Shown: one piece after another, positions 25,206-33,376 of the stretch
Numbering within the stretch: the first letter of the stretch is position 1
Layout: every line of letters starts with the position of its first letter
Program-made: the position numbers and the translations under genes
Assembly (NCBI GenBank): GCA_052168315.1
Contig: JBQLZO010000046.1
Coordinates: 62,001-126,000 of the forward strand
Origin: JBQLZO01 sp052168315
GTDB taxonomy: Bacteria; Planctomycetota; Phycisphaerae; Phycisphaerales; UBA1924
Length of the DNA: 64,000 bases
Direction of reading: 5' to 3'
The notes under the pieces: generated by a model
What the model was told of the DNA's origin: nothing
Databases searched by the model: none
The model's input: only the letters and a program-made list of their open reading frames with translations

Positions 25206-27667
25206 TGAACGCTCTCTCCCACCCGGGCCAATCGCTCACCGCAGCGCTCGCCCCACTCCTGGATCTTCAGAACCTCGACCTGGGCGGCGAGGGCGTCCGG
25301 TTCGGATTCGAGCGCCCCCTCGCAGCCTGGGCGTGGCTCCTGATCATCGTCGGCATCGTCGCGCTCGCGGGATGGTCCTACCACAGGCTGGTCGGCGGCC
25401 GCCTCGCCCGGATCGCGCTGTCAGGAGTCCGCGCCGCGATCCTGCTCGTGATCGTCCTGCTGATCACCGGGCCGCAGCTCGTGCAGCGCACCGAGTCGCG
25501 TGAGCAGGACTGGGTCATCGTCCTGATCGATCGCTCCGCATCGCTCACCTTGGGTGATGTCCAGACCGAGCCGGGCGCCCCGCGGATCACGCGGGAGCAG
25601 CAGCTCCGCGCCGCCCTGGCCGATTCCTGGGCGATGTGGCAGGAACTGTCGCGGAATCGCACGATCGTCTGGCTGGGGTTCGACGCCGGCGCGTTCGAAC
25701 TCGAGACCCGTCGCGGCGACTCCGAACTCGAGTCGATCGCCCTCGACGAGGCCGATGGGCTCAAGACCGCCCTGGGAGCGGCGCTCTCCCAGGGCGTCGC
25801 GCGGGCCGCGGCCCGCCCGCTGGCCGCGGTTGTGCTCGTCTCCGATGGCCGCTCGTTCGATCGCACCGAGCGTCGAACGCTGCGCTCGCTCTCGATCGAC
25901 GGCGTGCCGGTCCACACCGTGGCGCTCGGCTCGCCCACGCCGATGGGTGACATCGGCGTCGCCCGCGTCGATGCGCCCTCGACGGCGTTCGTGGGCGACA
26001 TCGTCCCCGTCCGCATCGATCTCGAGCGCCTCGCGACGCGCGATGAACTCAACTCGGGCAGCGCTACCACCCGCGTGCAGCTCATCGATCGCGCGACCGG
26101 GATGGTGCTCGATGAGACCGAGGTCGCGTTCGATGCCCCAGCGCCCTCATCCGCCGACCCCGCGGAGTCAGAGCCGCTCGATCCCGACGCCCCGCCCGAG
26201 CAGGTGGTGACCCGCGCGGCCGCGGTGCTCACCCATCGCGCCGAAGGCCAGGGCCAGCGGGATTGGGAGGTCCGCATCGCCTCCGATCGAGCGGATCTGA
26301 TCCCGGAGAACGATGCGCGGACGCTCAGCGTCGCCCTCACCGACGAGCCGTTCCGCGTGCTTTACATCGATGGATACCCGCGGTGGGAGCAGCGTTTCCT
26401 GAGAACCGTGCTGATCCGAGAGCGATCGATCGTGTCGTCCAACCTGCTGCTGGCTCCGAATCGCCGATTCACCCAGGAGGGCAACAAGACCCTGGAGTCC
26501 ATCCCCTCGTCTCCGGAGGAGTGGGCCGAGTTCACCGTCGTGATCCTCGGCGATGTCAGGCCCGATGTGTTCACAACAACGCAGCTCGAATTCCTGAAGC
26601 AGCACATCGCCGAACGCGGTGCCGGCCTGATCTGGATCGGCGGCCCCGGCGCGATGCCCGACGCGTGGTTCGACACACCCCTGGCAGAACTGCTCCCCAT
26701 CGTGCGCGGCACGGCGAGCACCCAGCCCATCGGCATCCCGATCACCGTCGCCCCGACCGACGCGGCCTCCCGCCTCGGCGTCATGCAGATCGGCGAGCCA
26801 GGGCAACCCGCCTGGCCCGCGGAGATGACCGATGCCTCGCTCGGCTGGCCACAACTGTTCTTCGCGCAGGCGTTCCCGCCCGGCACCCTCAAGCCCACGG
26901 CCGAACCGCTCGCGATGGCGGTCGCGCCGGGGCTGGCAGAACCGGCCCCGATCGTGCTCTCCATGCGATACGGCGCCGGGCGTTCGCTCTATGTCGCGAC
27001 CGACGAGACCTGGCGCTGGCGGTACGGGCGGGGCGAGATCCGCTTCGAACGATTCTGGCTCCAATACATCCGCATGCTCGCCCGCTCGACCCTCGGAAGG
27101 ATCGGCCAGCGATTGACCTTCGCCGCCGCCCCGGAGCGCGCTGTGCTCGATCAACCCGTCAGGATCGTCGTCGAGCTGCTCGATCAATCGCTGATCGATT
27201 CGGCCTCCTCCGAGATCATGGTGACCCTCCGACGCGACGCCACACCGGGATCGTCCGATGGCGTTCCGGAGGAGATCGAGGTGGCGCTCACACCCGCGGA
27301 AGGACGCGGCTCGGTCTACGAGACCATCTGGCTGCCGGCCGAACCGGGGCGATGGACCGCGTCGATCACCGATCGAGCCACGCTCGGAAGCGTGGACCCC
27401 CTCGAGATCGTCGTCGCACCTCCCGACGACGAACTCCGCAACGCCCAGGCGGACCACGCCGCGCTGCAGCGCCTCAGCGCCGCGACCGGCGGCATCAGCA
27501 TCCCCGCCGATCGCATGGGCCAGCTCGCCGATGCGATCCCCAACCGCGAGGTGCGCCTGGTGGGCGAGCGGGCCGAGTCCCTCTGGGACACACCGCTGGC
27601 GTTGATCCTGGTGCTCACGCTTCTGCTGCTGGAGTGGGTCGGGCGGCGGCTCATCCGGCTGGTCTGA
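25202..27667 (+). CDS. Membrane VWA and glutamine-amidotransferase-like protein
   Basis: The 821-residue protein has two N-terminal membrane segments (about residues 43-62 and 76-95), then a VWA domain with an intact metal site (VIVLIDRSASLTLGD near 103) and VVLVSDGRSF near 212. A class I glutamine-amidotransferase-like fold follows around 375-620 (FRVLYIDGYPRWEQRFLRTV, then VVILGDVRPDVF and AGLIWIGGPGAMP); the usual catalytic Cys is not apparent. A C-terminal beta region and a last membrane segment end the protein. Such proteins commonly follow DUF58 and BatA-type genes in planctomycetes. It overlaps the previous gene by ATGA. It is probably a membrane-bound partner of the DUF58 protein. Confidence 0.82.
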   Translation: MMNALSHPGQSLTAALAPLLDLQNLDLGGEGVRFGFERPLAAWAWLLIIVGIVALAGWSYHRLVGGRLARIALSGVRAAILLVIVLLITGPQLVQRTESREQDWVIVLIDRSASLTLGDVQTEPGAPRITREQQLRAALADSWAMWQELSRNRTIVWLGFDAGAFELETRRGDSELESIALDEADGLKTALGAALSQGVARAAARPLAAVVLVSDGRSFDRTERRTLRSLSIDGVPVHTVALGSPTPMGDIGVARVDAPSTAFVGDIVPVRIDLERLATRDELNSGSATTRVQLIDRATGMVLDETEVAFDAPAPSSADPAESEPLDPDAPPEQVVTRAAAVLTHRAEGQGQRDWEVRIASDRADLIPENDARTLSVALTDEPFRVLYIDGYPRWEQRFLRTVLIRERSIVSSNLLLAPNRRFTQEGNKTLESIPSSPEEWAEFTVVILGDVRPDVFTTTQLEFLKQHIAERGAGLIWIGGPGAMPDAWFDTPLAELLPIVRGTASTQPIGIPITVAPTDAASRLGVMQIGEPGQPAWPAEMTDASLGWPQLFFAQAFPPGTLKPTAEPLAMAVAPGLAEPAPIVLSMRYGAGRSLYVATDETWRWRYGRGEIRFERFWLQYIRMLARSTLGRIGQRLTFAAAPERAVLDQPVRIVVELLDQSLIDSASSEIMVTLRRDATPGSSDGVPEEIEVALTPAEGRGSVYETIWLPAEPGRWTASITDRATLGSVDPLEIVVAPPDDELRNAQADHAALQRLSAATGGISIPADRMGQLADAIPNREVRLVGERAESLWDTPLALILVLTLLLLEWVGRRLIRLV

Positions 27668-27674
27668 CGCCCGC

Positions 27675-28355
27675 TCAGCGCCTGTTCCGGAAGTCATCCC
27701 AGCTCGGCGCCGGCCGATCCGCGTCGCGTCCGGATGCATCTCCGCCCGGACCCGGGCCGGGGCCCGGGCGCTGCGCCTCCCGATCATCCCACGATCCATC
27801 CTCGTCCACCGCGTCGCCAAAGCCCTCGCCGGCGGTCTCGACCGTCTCAGTCAGCCCCATCTCCCTGAGCAACTCGATCTCCCGCTCGAACTGGTGCGCG
27901 GGCACCGTGAGGATGCACCCGCCGGCGCGGAGCGTGGCGTGCTCTCCGAATCGTCCCCCCCAGAAGGTGAACGCGAGCTTCATCTCGAACACATTGATGA
28001 GCCGCAGCTCCGAGAACGGGATCCGCGCCCCGCCGCTCGGCGCCAGCCGCCCGCCATCCTGCATGATGTGCAGCGCTTCGGCGTCGGACGCGAATCGGAC
28101 CGACTGCGGGAACTTCCAAGTCCAAGGCATGAAGAAGGCCAGGCACCCGTATCGCTTGGGCATCTCGCCGGGCGCGAACACGAACATCGTCGATCGCCCG
28201 GTGAACGCGTCGCCCTCCGGGCCACGCTCCATCGGGAACTCCGAGATCAGCGCCCGCCACCCGCGCTGCATCCCGCTGAGCACCGACGACACGATCCCGA
28301 ACGCCGTGATCGCCAGCACCACGCCGCCCATGATGACCCATGTGTACCAGTACAC
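27675..28355 (-). CDS. Membrane-anchored protein with PH-like beta domain
   Basis: I do not recognise a named family. The 226-residue protein starts with a membrane segment (YTWVIMGGVVLAITAFGIVSSVL). A compact beta-rich region follows from about 55 to 165, with WKFPQSVRFASDAEALHIM and ARIPFSELRLINVFEMKL. The C-terminal 60 residues are acidic and Pro/Gly-rich. The pattern of a tail-anchored beta domain with an I-P-F/W-x-x-L/I strand recurs in the gene just upstream on the same strand, suggesting distant paralogy. The start is GTG, supported by GGAGGG a few bases before it. It converges with the VWA gene, seven bases apart. Confidence 0.7.
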   Translation of the reverse strand: MYWYTWVIMGGVVLAITAFGIVSSVLSGMQRGWRALISEFPMERGPEGDAFTGRSTMFVFAPGEMPKRYGCLAFFMPWTWKFPQSVRFASDAEALHIMQDGGRLAPSGGARIPFSELRLINVFEMKLAFTFWGGRFGEHATLRAGGCILTVPAHQFEREIELLREMGLTETVETAGEGFGDAVDEDGSWDDREAQRPGPGPGPGGDASGRDADRPAPSWDDFRNRR

Positions 28356-28400
28356 GCTCGCCCTCCATCCAACGCCGGTGAGTGTATCGCTCGCTCCGGC

Positions 28401-28856
28401 TCAGTCCGCCGGCGGCCAAGCCCCCCGCCCCTCGCCCATCAGCGCGCGCACCCGAGCCTCGCGCTCCAGCAGCTTGGGCGGCACCGCGATCTCCAGCGGA
28501 TACCCGACGATCCGCACCCGCGCCAGACCCGTGTCCGCCGGGTTCACACGCGCCTCCTCGATCGCGGCCCACGGGATCGAGATCCCCTCCTGGAAGCTCG
28601 CCGCCGGCGAGATCAACCGCAGGTGAAGATGGTCGTCGTCGGCCACATACCGCGCCAGCACGCGATACCAGCGATGCCGCGAGAGCAGCAGCGTCGTCGT
28701 GCCCGTCGCGCTCACCGAGCCGGGCGAAGGGCGAACACCGGGGAACCGCCGCGCCAGATCGAACCACCCCGACATCAGCGTCTGAACGATCGAGATCGGG
28801 AGCCACAGGAACAGCACGCCCATCACGCCGGCCAGGATGACGATCAGCAGATTCAT
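28401..28856 (-). CDS. Small membrane-anchored protein, possible paralog of its neighbour
   Basis: The 151-residue protein has one N-terminal membrane segment (LLIVILAGVMGVLFLWLPISIV). A beta-rich domain follows, with TTTLLLSRHRWYRVLARYVA, HLHLRLISPAASFQEGISI and PWAAIEEARV. The last segments resemble DAEALHIM and RIPFSELRLI of the following gene, so the two may be diverged copies. They are separated by 45 bases and read in the same direction. No ribosome site is clear before the ATG chosen; an in-frame extension upstream is Arg/Cys-rich and unlikely. Function unknown. Confidence 0.65.
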   Translation of the reverse strand: MNLLIVILAGVMGVLFLWLPISIVQTLMSGWFDLARRFPGVRPSPGSVSATGTTTLLLSRHRWYRVLARYVADDDHLHLRLISPAASFQEGISIPWAAIEEARVNPADTGLARVRIVGYPLEIAVPPKLLEREARVRALMGEGRGAWPPAD

Positions 28857-28896
28857 CGTTCGATCGATCGAAGCCCGTGCGGCACCCGATGCCCCC

Positions 28897-29817
28897 TCAC
28901 CCCACGCCGGCCTCCACGGCCGCGCCCGCCGGCGGATGCGGCACCGCGTTCGGCGGCGGGAGCCGCAGATACCGCGCCAGCCGGAAAGCCCCAAGATAGA
29001 ACGGAACCGTATCCACCAGCGCCGCCAGCATCTTGAACATGTATCCCGTGAAAATGAACAGCAGCAGCTGCGGCCAGATCGGGTCCGCCTCGTCCACCGG
29101 CAGCGCCCGCGCATAGAAGTGCGTGATCAGGATCACCGCCGTCGTGTCCACGAGCTGCGACACCAGAGTCGAGCCGTTGTTCCTCAGCCACAGATGCTTC
29201 CCACCGGTCCACCGCTTCCAGAAATGGAACACATGCACATCGATGAGCTGCGCCGCCAGGTACGCGACCATCGAGGCCGCCACCGCCCCGAACGCCAGGT
29301 TCCTCACCTGGAAAAGCGTCCAACCGGTCTCGCGGTACACGCCGCCCGCGGCATCCCATTCCGGCACCGGTGGCATCCCCGTCACCGGATCGACCGGGGC
29401 GAATCCCGGGAGCGCCGCGCCGAGCCACAGGATGAACACCACCCAGAGGTTCAGCGCGAACCCCACCCACACCACCGCGTTGGCCCGCCTCCGCCCGAAC
29501 AGCTCGGAGATGAAATCCGTGCACAGGAAAGTCAGCGGATACGGGAGCACGCCGACCGCCACCGCGAACACCAGGTCCGTCGGATCCGCCGGATCGCCCA
29601 CCGACAATTTACCCAGCTTGATGAACCGCGTGATCCCGAGGATGTTGAGCATCGCCAGCGTTCCGAGGAACAACCCGGCGAAAACAAGGAACACCCGCTC
29701 GCGCCGACGGTGGACCACTTCCTCGGTCAACGCTGGCAACCCGGGGTACGCGTGCTGGCGCGATGGGAGCGGATCGGGATGCAGATCGCCCGTTACGACG
29801 GTCCGATCGTTGGACAT
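28897..29817 (-). CDS. YhhQ/VUT-family queuosine precursor transporter
   Basis: The 306-residue integral membrane protein matches the YhhQ (VUT, formerly DUF165) family, which imports 7-cyano- or 7-aminomethyl-7-deazaguanine for queuosine in tRNA. Landmarks are VLPYPLTFLCTDFISELFGR near residue 90, AYLAAQLIDVHVFHFWKRW near 190 and NNGSTLVSQLVDTTAVI near 215. About six or seven membrane segments are visible. The N-terminal 40 residues are hydrophilic, and a loop at 133-160 (Pro/Val/Glu/Trp) is longer than usual. A strong AAGGAGGG site before the ATG fixes the start. No queuosine synthesis gene is adjacent, so specificity is inferred from family. Confidence 0.88.
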   Translation of the reverse strand: MSNDRTVVTGDLHPDPLPSRQHAYPGLPALTEEVVHRRRERVFLVFAGLFLGTLAMLNILGITRFIKLGKLSVGDPADPTDLVFAVAVGVLPYPLTFLCTDFISELFGRRRANAVVWVGFALNLWVVFILWLGAALPGFAPVDPVTGMPPVPEWDAAGGVYRETGWTLFQVRNLAFGAVAASMVAYLAAQLIDVHVFHFWKRWTGGKHLWLRNNGSTLVSQLVDTTAVILITHFYARALPVDEADPIWPQLLLFIFTGYMFKMLAALVDTVPFYLGAFRLARYLRLPPPNAVPHPPAGAAVEAGVG

Positions 29818-30204
29818 TGGGTCGCCCTCCTTCGTGCCGGCGCCGCCCCGCGGGCCGGTTCATCGCCACAGGATGCCCCCGCGATTCGGCTGGCACCATC
29901 TTGCCGATGCGTGCCGCTGAAGCGCGCGGTTGGATCGCCCAATTTCACAGCCCGTCCCCCGATCGGGCGCCGGGCCGCATCTCAACACCCCGCATTCACC
30001 TTGTACACAATGGGCAATCGATGCGCCGCACAAATGGGATGATCGTATTTTGTTAGGATTTTATCCCTAGAAATTCACGCTTCCAACACGAATCACGCCT
30101 CCAACGGACCCAGATCGCGTACATTCCCGTGAATCGATTACCGGCGCGGGCGATGGTCGCCCGGGCTGGCCATCATGTGGCTGAATCATTTTTGGAGCAT
30201 CACC
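29818..30204. other. 387-base divergent regulatory region, AT-rich at its centre
   Basis: No gene is supported. On the plus strand TAGGAT at 30054-30059 could be the pseudopilin -10 box, giving a leader of about 140 bases. A 13-base direct repeat follows at 30075-30105. On the minus strand TACGAT (30042-30047) could drive the transporter gene. The sequence GCATTCACCTTGTAC at 29992-30006 closely resembles GCATTCACCTTATAC at the promoter of the HEAT-repeat lipoprotein gene (44455-44469). Confidence 0.45.
30075..30105 (+). repeat. 13-base direct repeat in pseudopilin leader
   Basis: TCACGCTTCCAAC (30075-30087) and TCACGCCTCCAAC (30093-30105) differ at one position and are spaced 18 bases apart. 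They lie just downstream of the possible TAGGAT box, so they could be a regulator site. Confidence 0.4.
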
Positions 30205-31320
30205 ATGCACACAGCCATGAAGAAGAAGATGGGCGGCTTCACGCTCATCGAACTGCTCGTCGTGATCGGCATCGTTGCGTTGCTGATCAGCATCCTCCTG
30301 CCGGCCATGAGCGAAGTCCGCCGCCAGGCGCGCATCGCGGTCTGCACCAACAACCAGCGCCAGCATGTGCTCGGCGCCAGCAGCTTCGGCGCCTCCAACG
30401 GCGACACGCTGCCCAACGCCCCGGCCGTGCCCGGTGGCATCCCCCAAGCCCAGCTCGATTCGGTCTATGGACCGCGCAACTCGATCTCGAACTTCTACGC
30501 CGGCCCCGATGAGATCGTCTCGGCCAACGGCTTCCGCTGGTCCTCGCAGGTCACCCACATGCGGGCCGCGTACCAGCTCATCGACCACCTGAACGACGGC
30601 GACCCGACCGGGCTCTTCAGCGCTCAGGGCACCAACGGCTACTCCGGATACTGGCACTTCCTGTCCGAGTTCATCGTCGAGGGCGAAGGCTACGACGCCC
30701 TCCAGGATGTGTTCGTCTCGCCGGCCCATCCCGGCGCCTCGGAAGACTTCGCCTTCATCCGCCAGCTCTCGCGCGAGGAGCAGGGCGAGCCACTCAACCG
30801 CTCCGACCTCGCCGGCCTGGGCGTGCAGCACGGCTCCTACCGCTATGTCACCAGCGCCATGACGCAGCCCCGGATGTGGCAGTGGGGCAACAACGGCGCG
30901 ACCGCTCTTTACAACCACAACCTCGGCAACGCCGGCAACCAGCCGTTCGTCGGCGGCGCCACCGCCATCACCGAGCGCCTGACCTGGTTCAAGCGCAACC
31001 CGTACGCCGATGTGTCTTACCCGTCCTCCAAGGTGTTGTTCTTCATGTACAACCCCTGGCACAACCCCGATCGGGATGTGTTCTGGGAGCCGGGCGCGAC
31101 CTCCGTCGTCGGACTCGCCGATGGTTCGGCCCGCGCCGTCGTCGCCTCGCGTGATGCCATCACCGTCGCCGACGATGTCGCGACCGCCAATCGCCAGCGC
31201 GCCGAGAACGCCGGCCCGTACTTCACGACCATCTTCTTCACCAACTTCCCCGGTGGCGGGTTCATGCAGACCTACTTCTCCGCCACCAACGGCGGCATCA
31301 AGGGTCGTGACCTCCCGTAA
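30205..31320 (+). CDS. Type II/IV pseudopilin-like protein with prepilin N-methylation signal
   Basis: The 371-residue protein has a short basic leader and the prepilin signal MGGFTLIELLVVIGIVALLI, where cleavage after Gly and methylation of Phe are expected. A hydrophobic helix follows, then a large, mostly soluble domain of about 330 residues. Planctomycetes encode many such major-pseudopilin-like proteins, which contain segments like the LADGSARAV near residue 310 here. A GGAG seven bases before the ATG supports the start. Two small paralogous membrane proteins follow on the same strand. It is likely exported through a type II secretion-like or pseudopilus machinery encoded elsewhere. A palindrome, GTTCACCGTGAAC (31324-31336), follows the stop. 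Confidence 0.88.
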   Translation: MHTAMKKKMGGFTLIELLVVIGIVALLISILLPAMSEVRRQARIAVCTNNQRQHVLGASSFGASNGDTLPNAPAVPGGIPQAQLDSVYGPRNSISNFYAGPDEIVSANGFRWSSQVTHMRAAYQLIDHLNDGDPTGLFSAQGTNGYSGYWHFLSEFIVEGEGYDALQDVFVSPAHPGASEDFAFIRQLSREEQGEPLNRSDLAGLGVQHGSYRYVTSAMTQPRMWQWGNNGATALYNHNLGNAGNQPFVGGATAITERLTWFKRNPYADVSYPSSKVLFFMYNPWHNPDRDVFWEPGATSVVGLADGSARAVVASRDAITVADDVATANRQRAENAGPYFTTIFFTNFPGGGFMQTYFSATNGGIKGRDLP

Positions 31321-31378
31321 CCTGTTCACCGTGAACGGCTGAGCAAACTCGCCCGCACCCACCGGGTGTGACAACGAG

Positions 31379-31446
31379 AACGCCCGTCCACGCGACACGC
31401 CAGGCAACGGCCTCGGCGAACACCACGCTTGGCCGGGCGTTTGCTC
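31379..31446 (+). terminator. Possible long-loop terminator after the pseudopilin gene
   Basis: Arms AACGCCCG (31379-31386) and CGGGCGTT (31434-31441) enclose about 47 bases and are followed by TGCTCTT. Weaker than the other terminators here. Confidence 0.35.
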
Positions 31447-31557
31447 TTCCCCGATCCGCCAGCGGGCCGCGAACACCTGCGGTCGCAGTTCACGGCCCGC
31501 CCCGCACATCAATAACAAACGCACACGACAAGAACGAAAGCACAAGGAGTTCCACAC

Positions 31558-31806
31558 ATGAATCAGAAAGCCATCAAGGCCGGCATCGCCGTCGTCTGCC
31601 TGCTCCTCGCGGGCGTCATCCTCGCATGGCAGTTCGGCGTCTTCGGCGGCGGAGGCGGCGGAGGCGCCGGAGGCGGGGGCATCGGCGAGACCGGCCCCGT
31701 CGGCGATGCGGCCATCATGAGCGAATCGGAAATCGAAGCGCTCGAAGACGATGGCGCCACCAACGCCGGTGCGCACACCGGCAAGCCTCGTCGCGTCCAG
31801 CGCTGA
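31558..31806 (+). CDS. Small membrane protein, first of a tandem pair
   Basis: The 82-residue protein has a short polar start and one membrane segment (AIKAGIAVVCLLLAGVILAW). A flexible glycine run follows, then an acidic tail with GDAAIMSESEIEALEDDGAT and a basic end. It is about 75% similar by eye to the next gene, and the tail motif GATNAGAHTGKP is identical in both. AAGGAG precedes the ATG and is also conserved between the copies. It follows the pseudopilin gene by about 240 bases. No known family is recognised. The layout, one membrane helix plus glycine linker plus conserved tail, suggests a small membrane-tethered adaptor, possibly linked to the pseudopilus; this is inference. Confidence 0.75.
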   Translation: MNQKAIKAGIAVVCLLLAGVILAWQFGVFGGGGGGGAGGGGIGETGPVGDAAIMSESEIEALEDDGATNAGAHTGKPRRVQR

Positions 31807-31870
31807 GCCGCCCTCACATCACGCTCAGACAACCCTTGACCGCCGTTTCACGGCCCAAGGAGTCTCACGC

Positions 31871-32122
31871 ATGAACCAGAAGACCATGAAGGCTGGCGTC
31901 GGCCTCGTCTGCCTTCTCCTCGCGGGCGTCATCCTCGCGTGGCAGCTCGGCATTTTCGCCAGCGGAGGTAGCGGAGGCACCGGCGGCGGGGGCATCGGTG
32001 ACACCGGCCCCGTCGGCGATGCCGCCATCATGAGCGAGGCCGAGCAGGAGGCCCTCGAGGACGAGGGCGCCACCAACGCCGGCGCGCACACCGGCAAGCC
32101 AACCCGCGTACGCCGCGACTGA
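31871..32122 (+). CDS. Small membrane protein, second of a tandem pair
   Basis: This 83-residue paralog of the preceding gene keeps the membrane segment (GLVCLLLAGVILAWQLGIF), a glycine/serine linker, and the tail GDAAIMSEAEQEALEDEGAT plus GATNAGAHTGKP. Its leader carries the same CAAGGAGT site at the same distance from the ATG, so the duplication included the ribosome site. Most differences between the copies are conservative or lie in the linker. Retention of the tail implies selection on the protein. It ends 39 bases before a strong terminator. Confidence 0.75.
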   Translation: MNQKTMKAGVGLVCLLLAGVILAWQLGIFASGGSGGTGGGGIGDTGPVGDAAIMSEAEQEALEDEGATNAGAHTGKPTRVRRD

Positions 32123-32160
32123 TGCGTTGAATTCGCGCTCAATCGCTCACTCACCGCGCT

Positions 32161-32214
32161 GTTTCCGGCGGTCGAGGCGCCCCAGGGGACGCCTTGCCCG
32201 CCGGAAACTTTCGT
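32161..32214 (+). terminator. Strong hairpin terminator after the tandem small genes
   Basis: Eleven-base arms GTTTCCGGCGG and CCGCCGGAAAC enclose a loop with a further inner stem, followed by TTTCGTT. It closes the transcription unit of the two small proteins. Confidence 0.75.
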
Positions 32215-32274
32215 TCCGCCCAAGCGCAACGAACCCCGGAAGCACCGCCGGGCCACGACCGCAGGAGCCATCGA

Positions 32275-33354
32275 ATGCTCATCGCCGGGATCGACGAAGC
32301 CGGGTACGGGCCGCTCCTCGGGCCGCTCTGCGTCGCGATGACCGTCTTTAAGATCGATCCGCCACGGGAGGCGCGAGCCGCAAGCACCCACGCCGCGGAC
32401 ACCCTGCCGGACCTCTGGCACGCGCTCCGCCCATCCGTCGTCCGCGAGCCGCGCGATGCGGGCACGACGGCCGTCGCGATCGCCGATTCCAAGCGGCTCA
32501 AGCTCCCAAACAACCACAAGACCATGCACCCGCTCAGGCACCTCGAGCGCGGAGTGCTCACCCTCGCAGGCGATGCCCTCTCGCGCGCCCGGTGCGATCT
32601 GTCCGCGTGCGCCGCCTGCGGCGCCACCCCGCCGATCGATCGCCTCTGGTGGTCGGGACCGCCCGTCCCGCTCCCGCTCGGAAGCACGCCCGAAGAGCTC
32701 GCGCTGCTCCGCACGCATGTCGAGGCGACACGCCGACGCGTCGGCGTCGAAGTGATCGAGGCACGGTGCCTCGCGATGGATGCGCCGGAGTTCAACGCAG
32801 CGCTGCGTGATGCCGCCCGCGCACCCGATGCCGCGACGAGCGAACCCGGAGAGCATCCGGATCCCAGCAAGGCCCGGGTGCTCTGGGCGCTCGTCGCGCA
32901 GCACCTCAGAAGGGTCTGGCACTCCCGCGAGGCCGCGGCCGCGGGCATGGACGAGACCTCCGATCCCCCGAGGGTCATCGTCGACCGCCAGGGTGGACGC
33001 ACCGATTACCTCTCGCTGCTCGCCGAAGCGCTCGACGCGGCCGATGTGCGCTGCCTCGGACGCACGAGGGATGCCAGCGCCTACGAGGCGGTCTCCTCCG
33101 GCACAAACCCACGCCGGCTCCGCGTGATGTTCCGCACCGAGGCCGAGTCCAAGGCCATGCCGGTGGCGCTCGCCTCCATGCTCGCCAAGCTCGTGCGCGA
33201 ACTGTGGATGAACCGGTTCAACGCCTACTGGTGCGCGCAGATGCCAGAGCTCAAGCCGACCGCCGGATACACGCTCGACGCCCGCCGCTGGCTCACCGAT
33301 GCGGCCCCGATGCTGGACACAGAGTGTCGCGCAATGCTCTGCCGCGCGCGCTGA
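32275..33354 (+). CDS. Ribonuclease HII-like protein with large insertion
   Basis: The 359-residue protein starts with MLIAGIDEAGYGPLLGPLCV, a variant of the RNase HII motif GxDEAGRGPLAGP. Further family-like acids are in AIADSKRL near residue 68 and VIVDRQGGRTDYLSLL near 238. Between them lies an insertion of about 130 residues with a Cys pair (CDLSACAACG near 107). The family normally has about 200 residues, so this is a diverged long form. The key tyrosine region of HII is not evident. It could remove ribonucleotides from DNA or have another nuclease role; activity needs proof. GGAG before the ATG supports the start. It converges with the DUF3592 gene, 22 bases apart. Confidence 0.65.
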   Translation: MLIAGIDEAGYGPLLGPLCVAMTVFKIDPPREARAASTHAADTLPDLWHALRPSVVREPRDAGTTAVAIADSKRLKLPNNHKTMHPLRHLERGVLTLAGDALSRARCDLSACAACGATPPIDRLWWSGPPVPLPLGSTPEELALLRTHVEATRRRVGVEVIEARCLAMDAPEFNAALRDAARAPDAATSEPGEHPDPSKARVLWALVAQHLRRVWHSREAAAAGMDETSDPPRVIVDRQGGRTDYLSLLAEALDAADVRCLGRTRDASAYEAVSSGTNPRRLRVMFRTEAESKAMPVALASMLAKLVRELWMNRFNAYWCAQMPELKPTAGYTLDARRWLTDAAPMLDTECRAMLCRAR

Positions 33355-33376
33355 GCCGATCCGCGCCCTCGATCGC

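Noticed and set aside
30010..30042. A 10-codon leader-peptide-like frame after the GTACACA element
   Set aside because: No ribosome site, no regulatory amino acid run and no attenuator structure after it.
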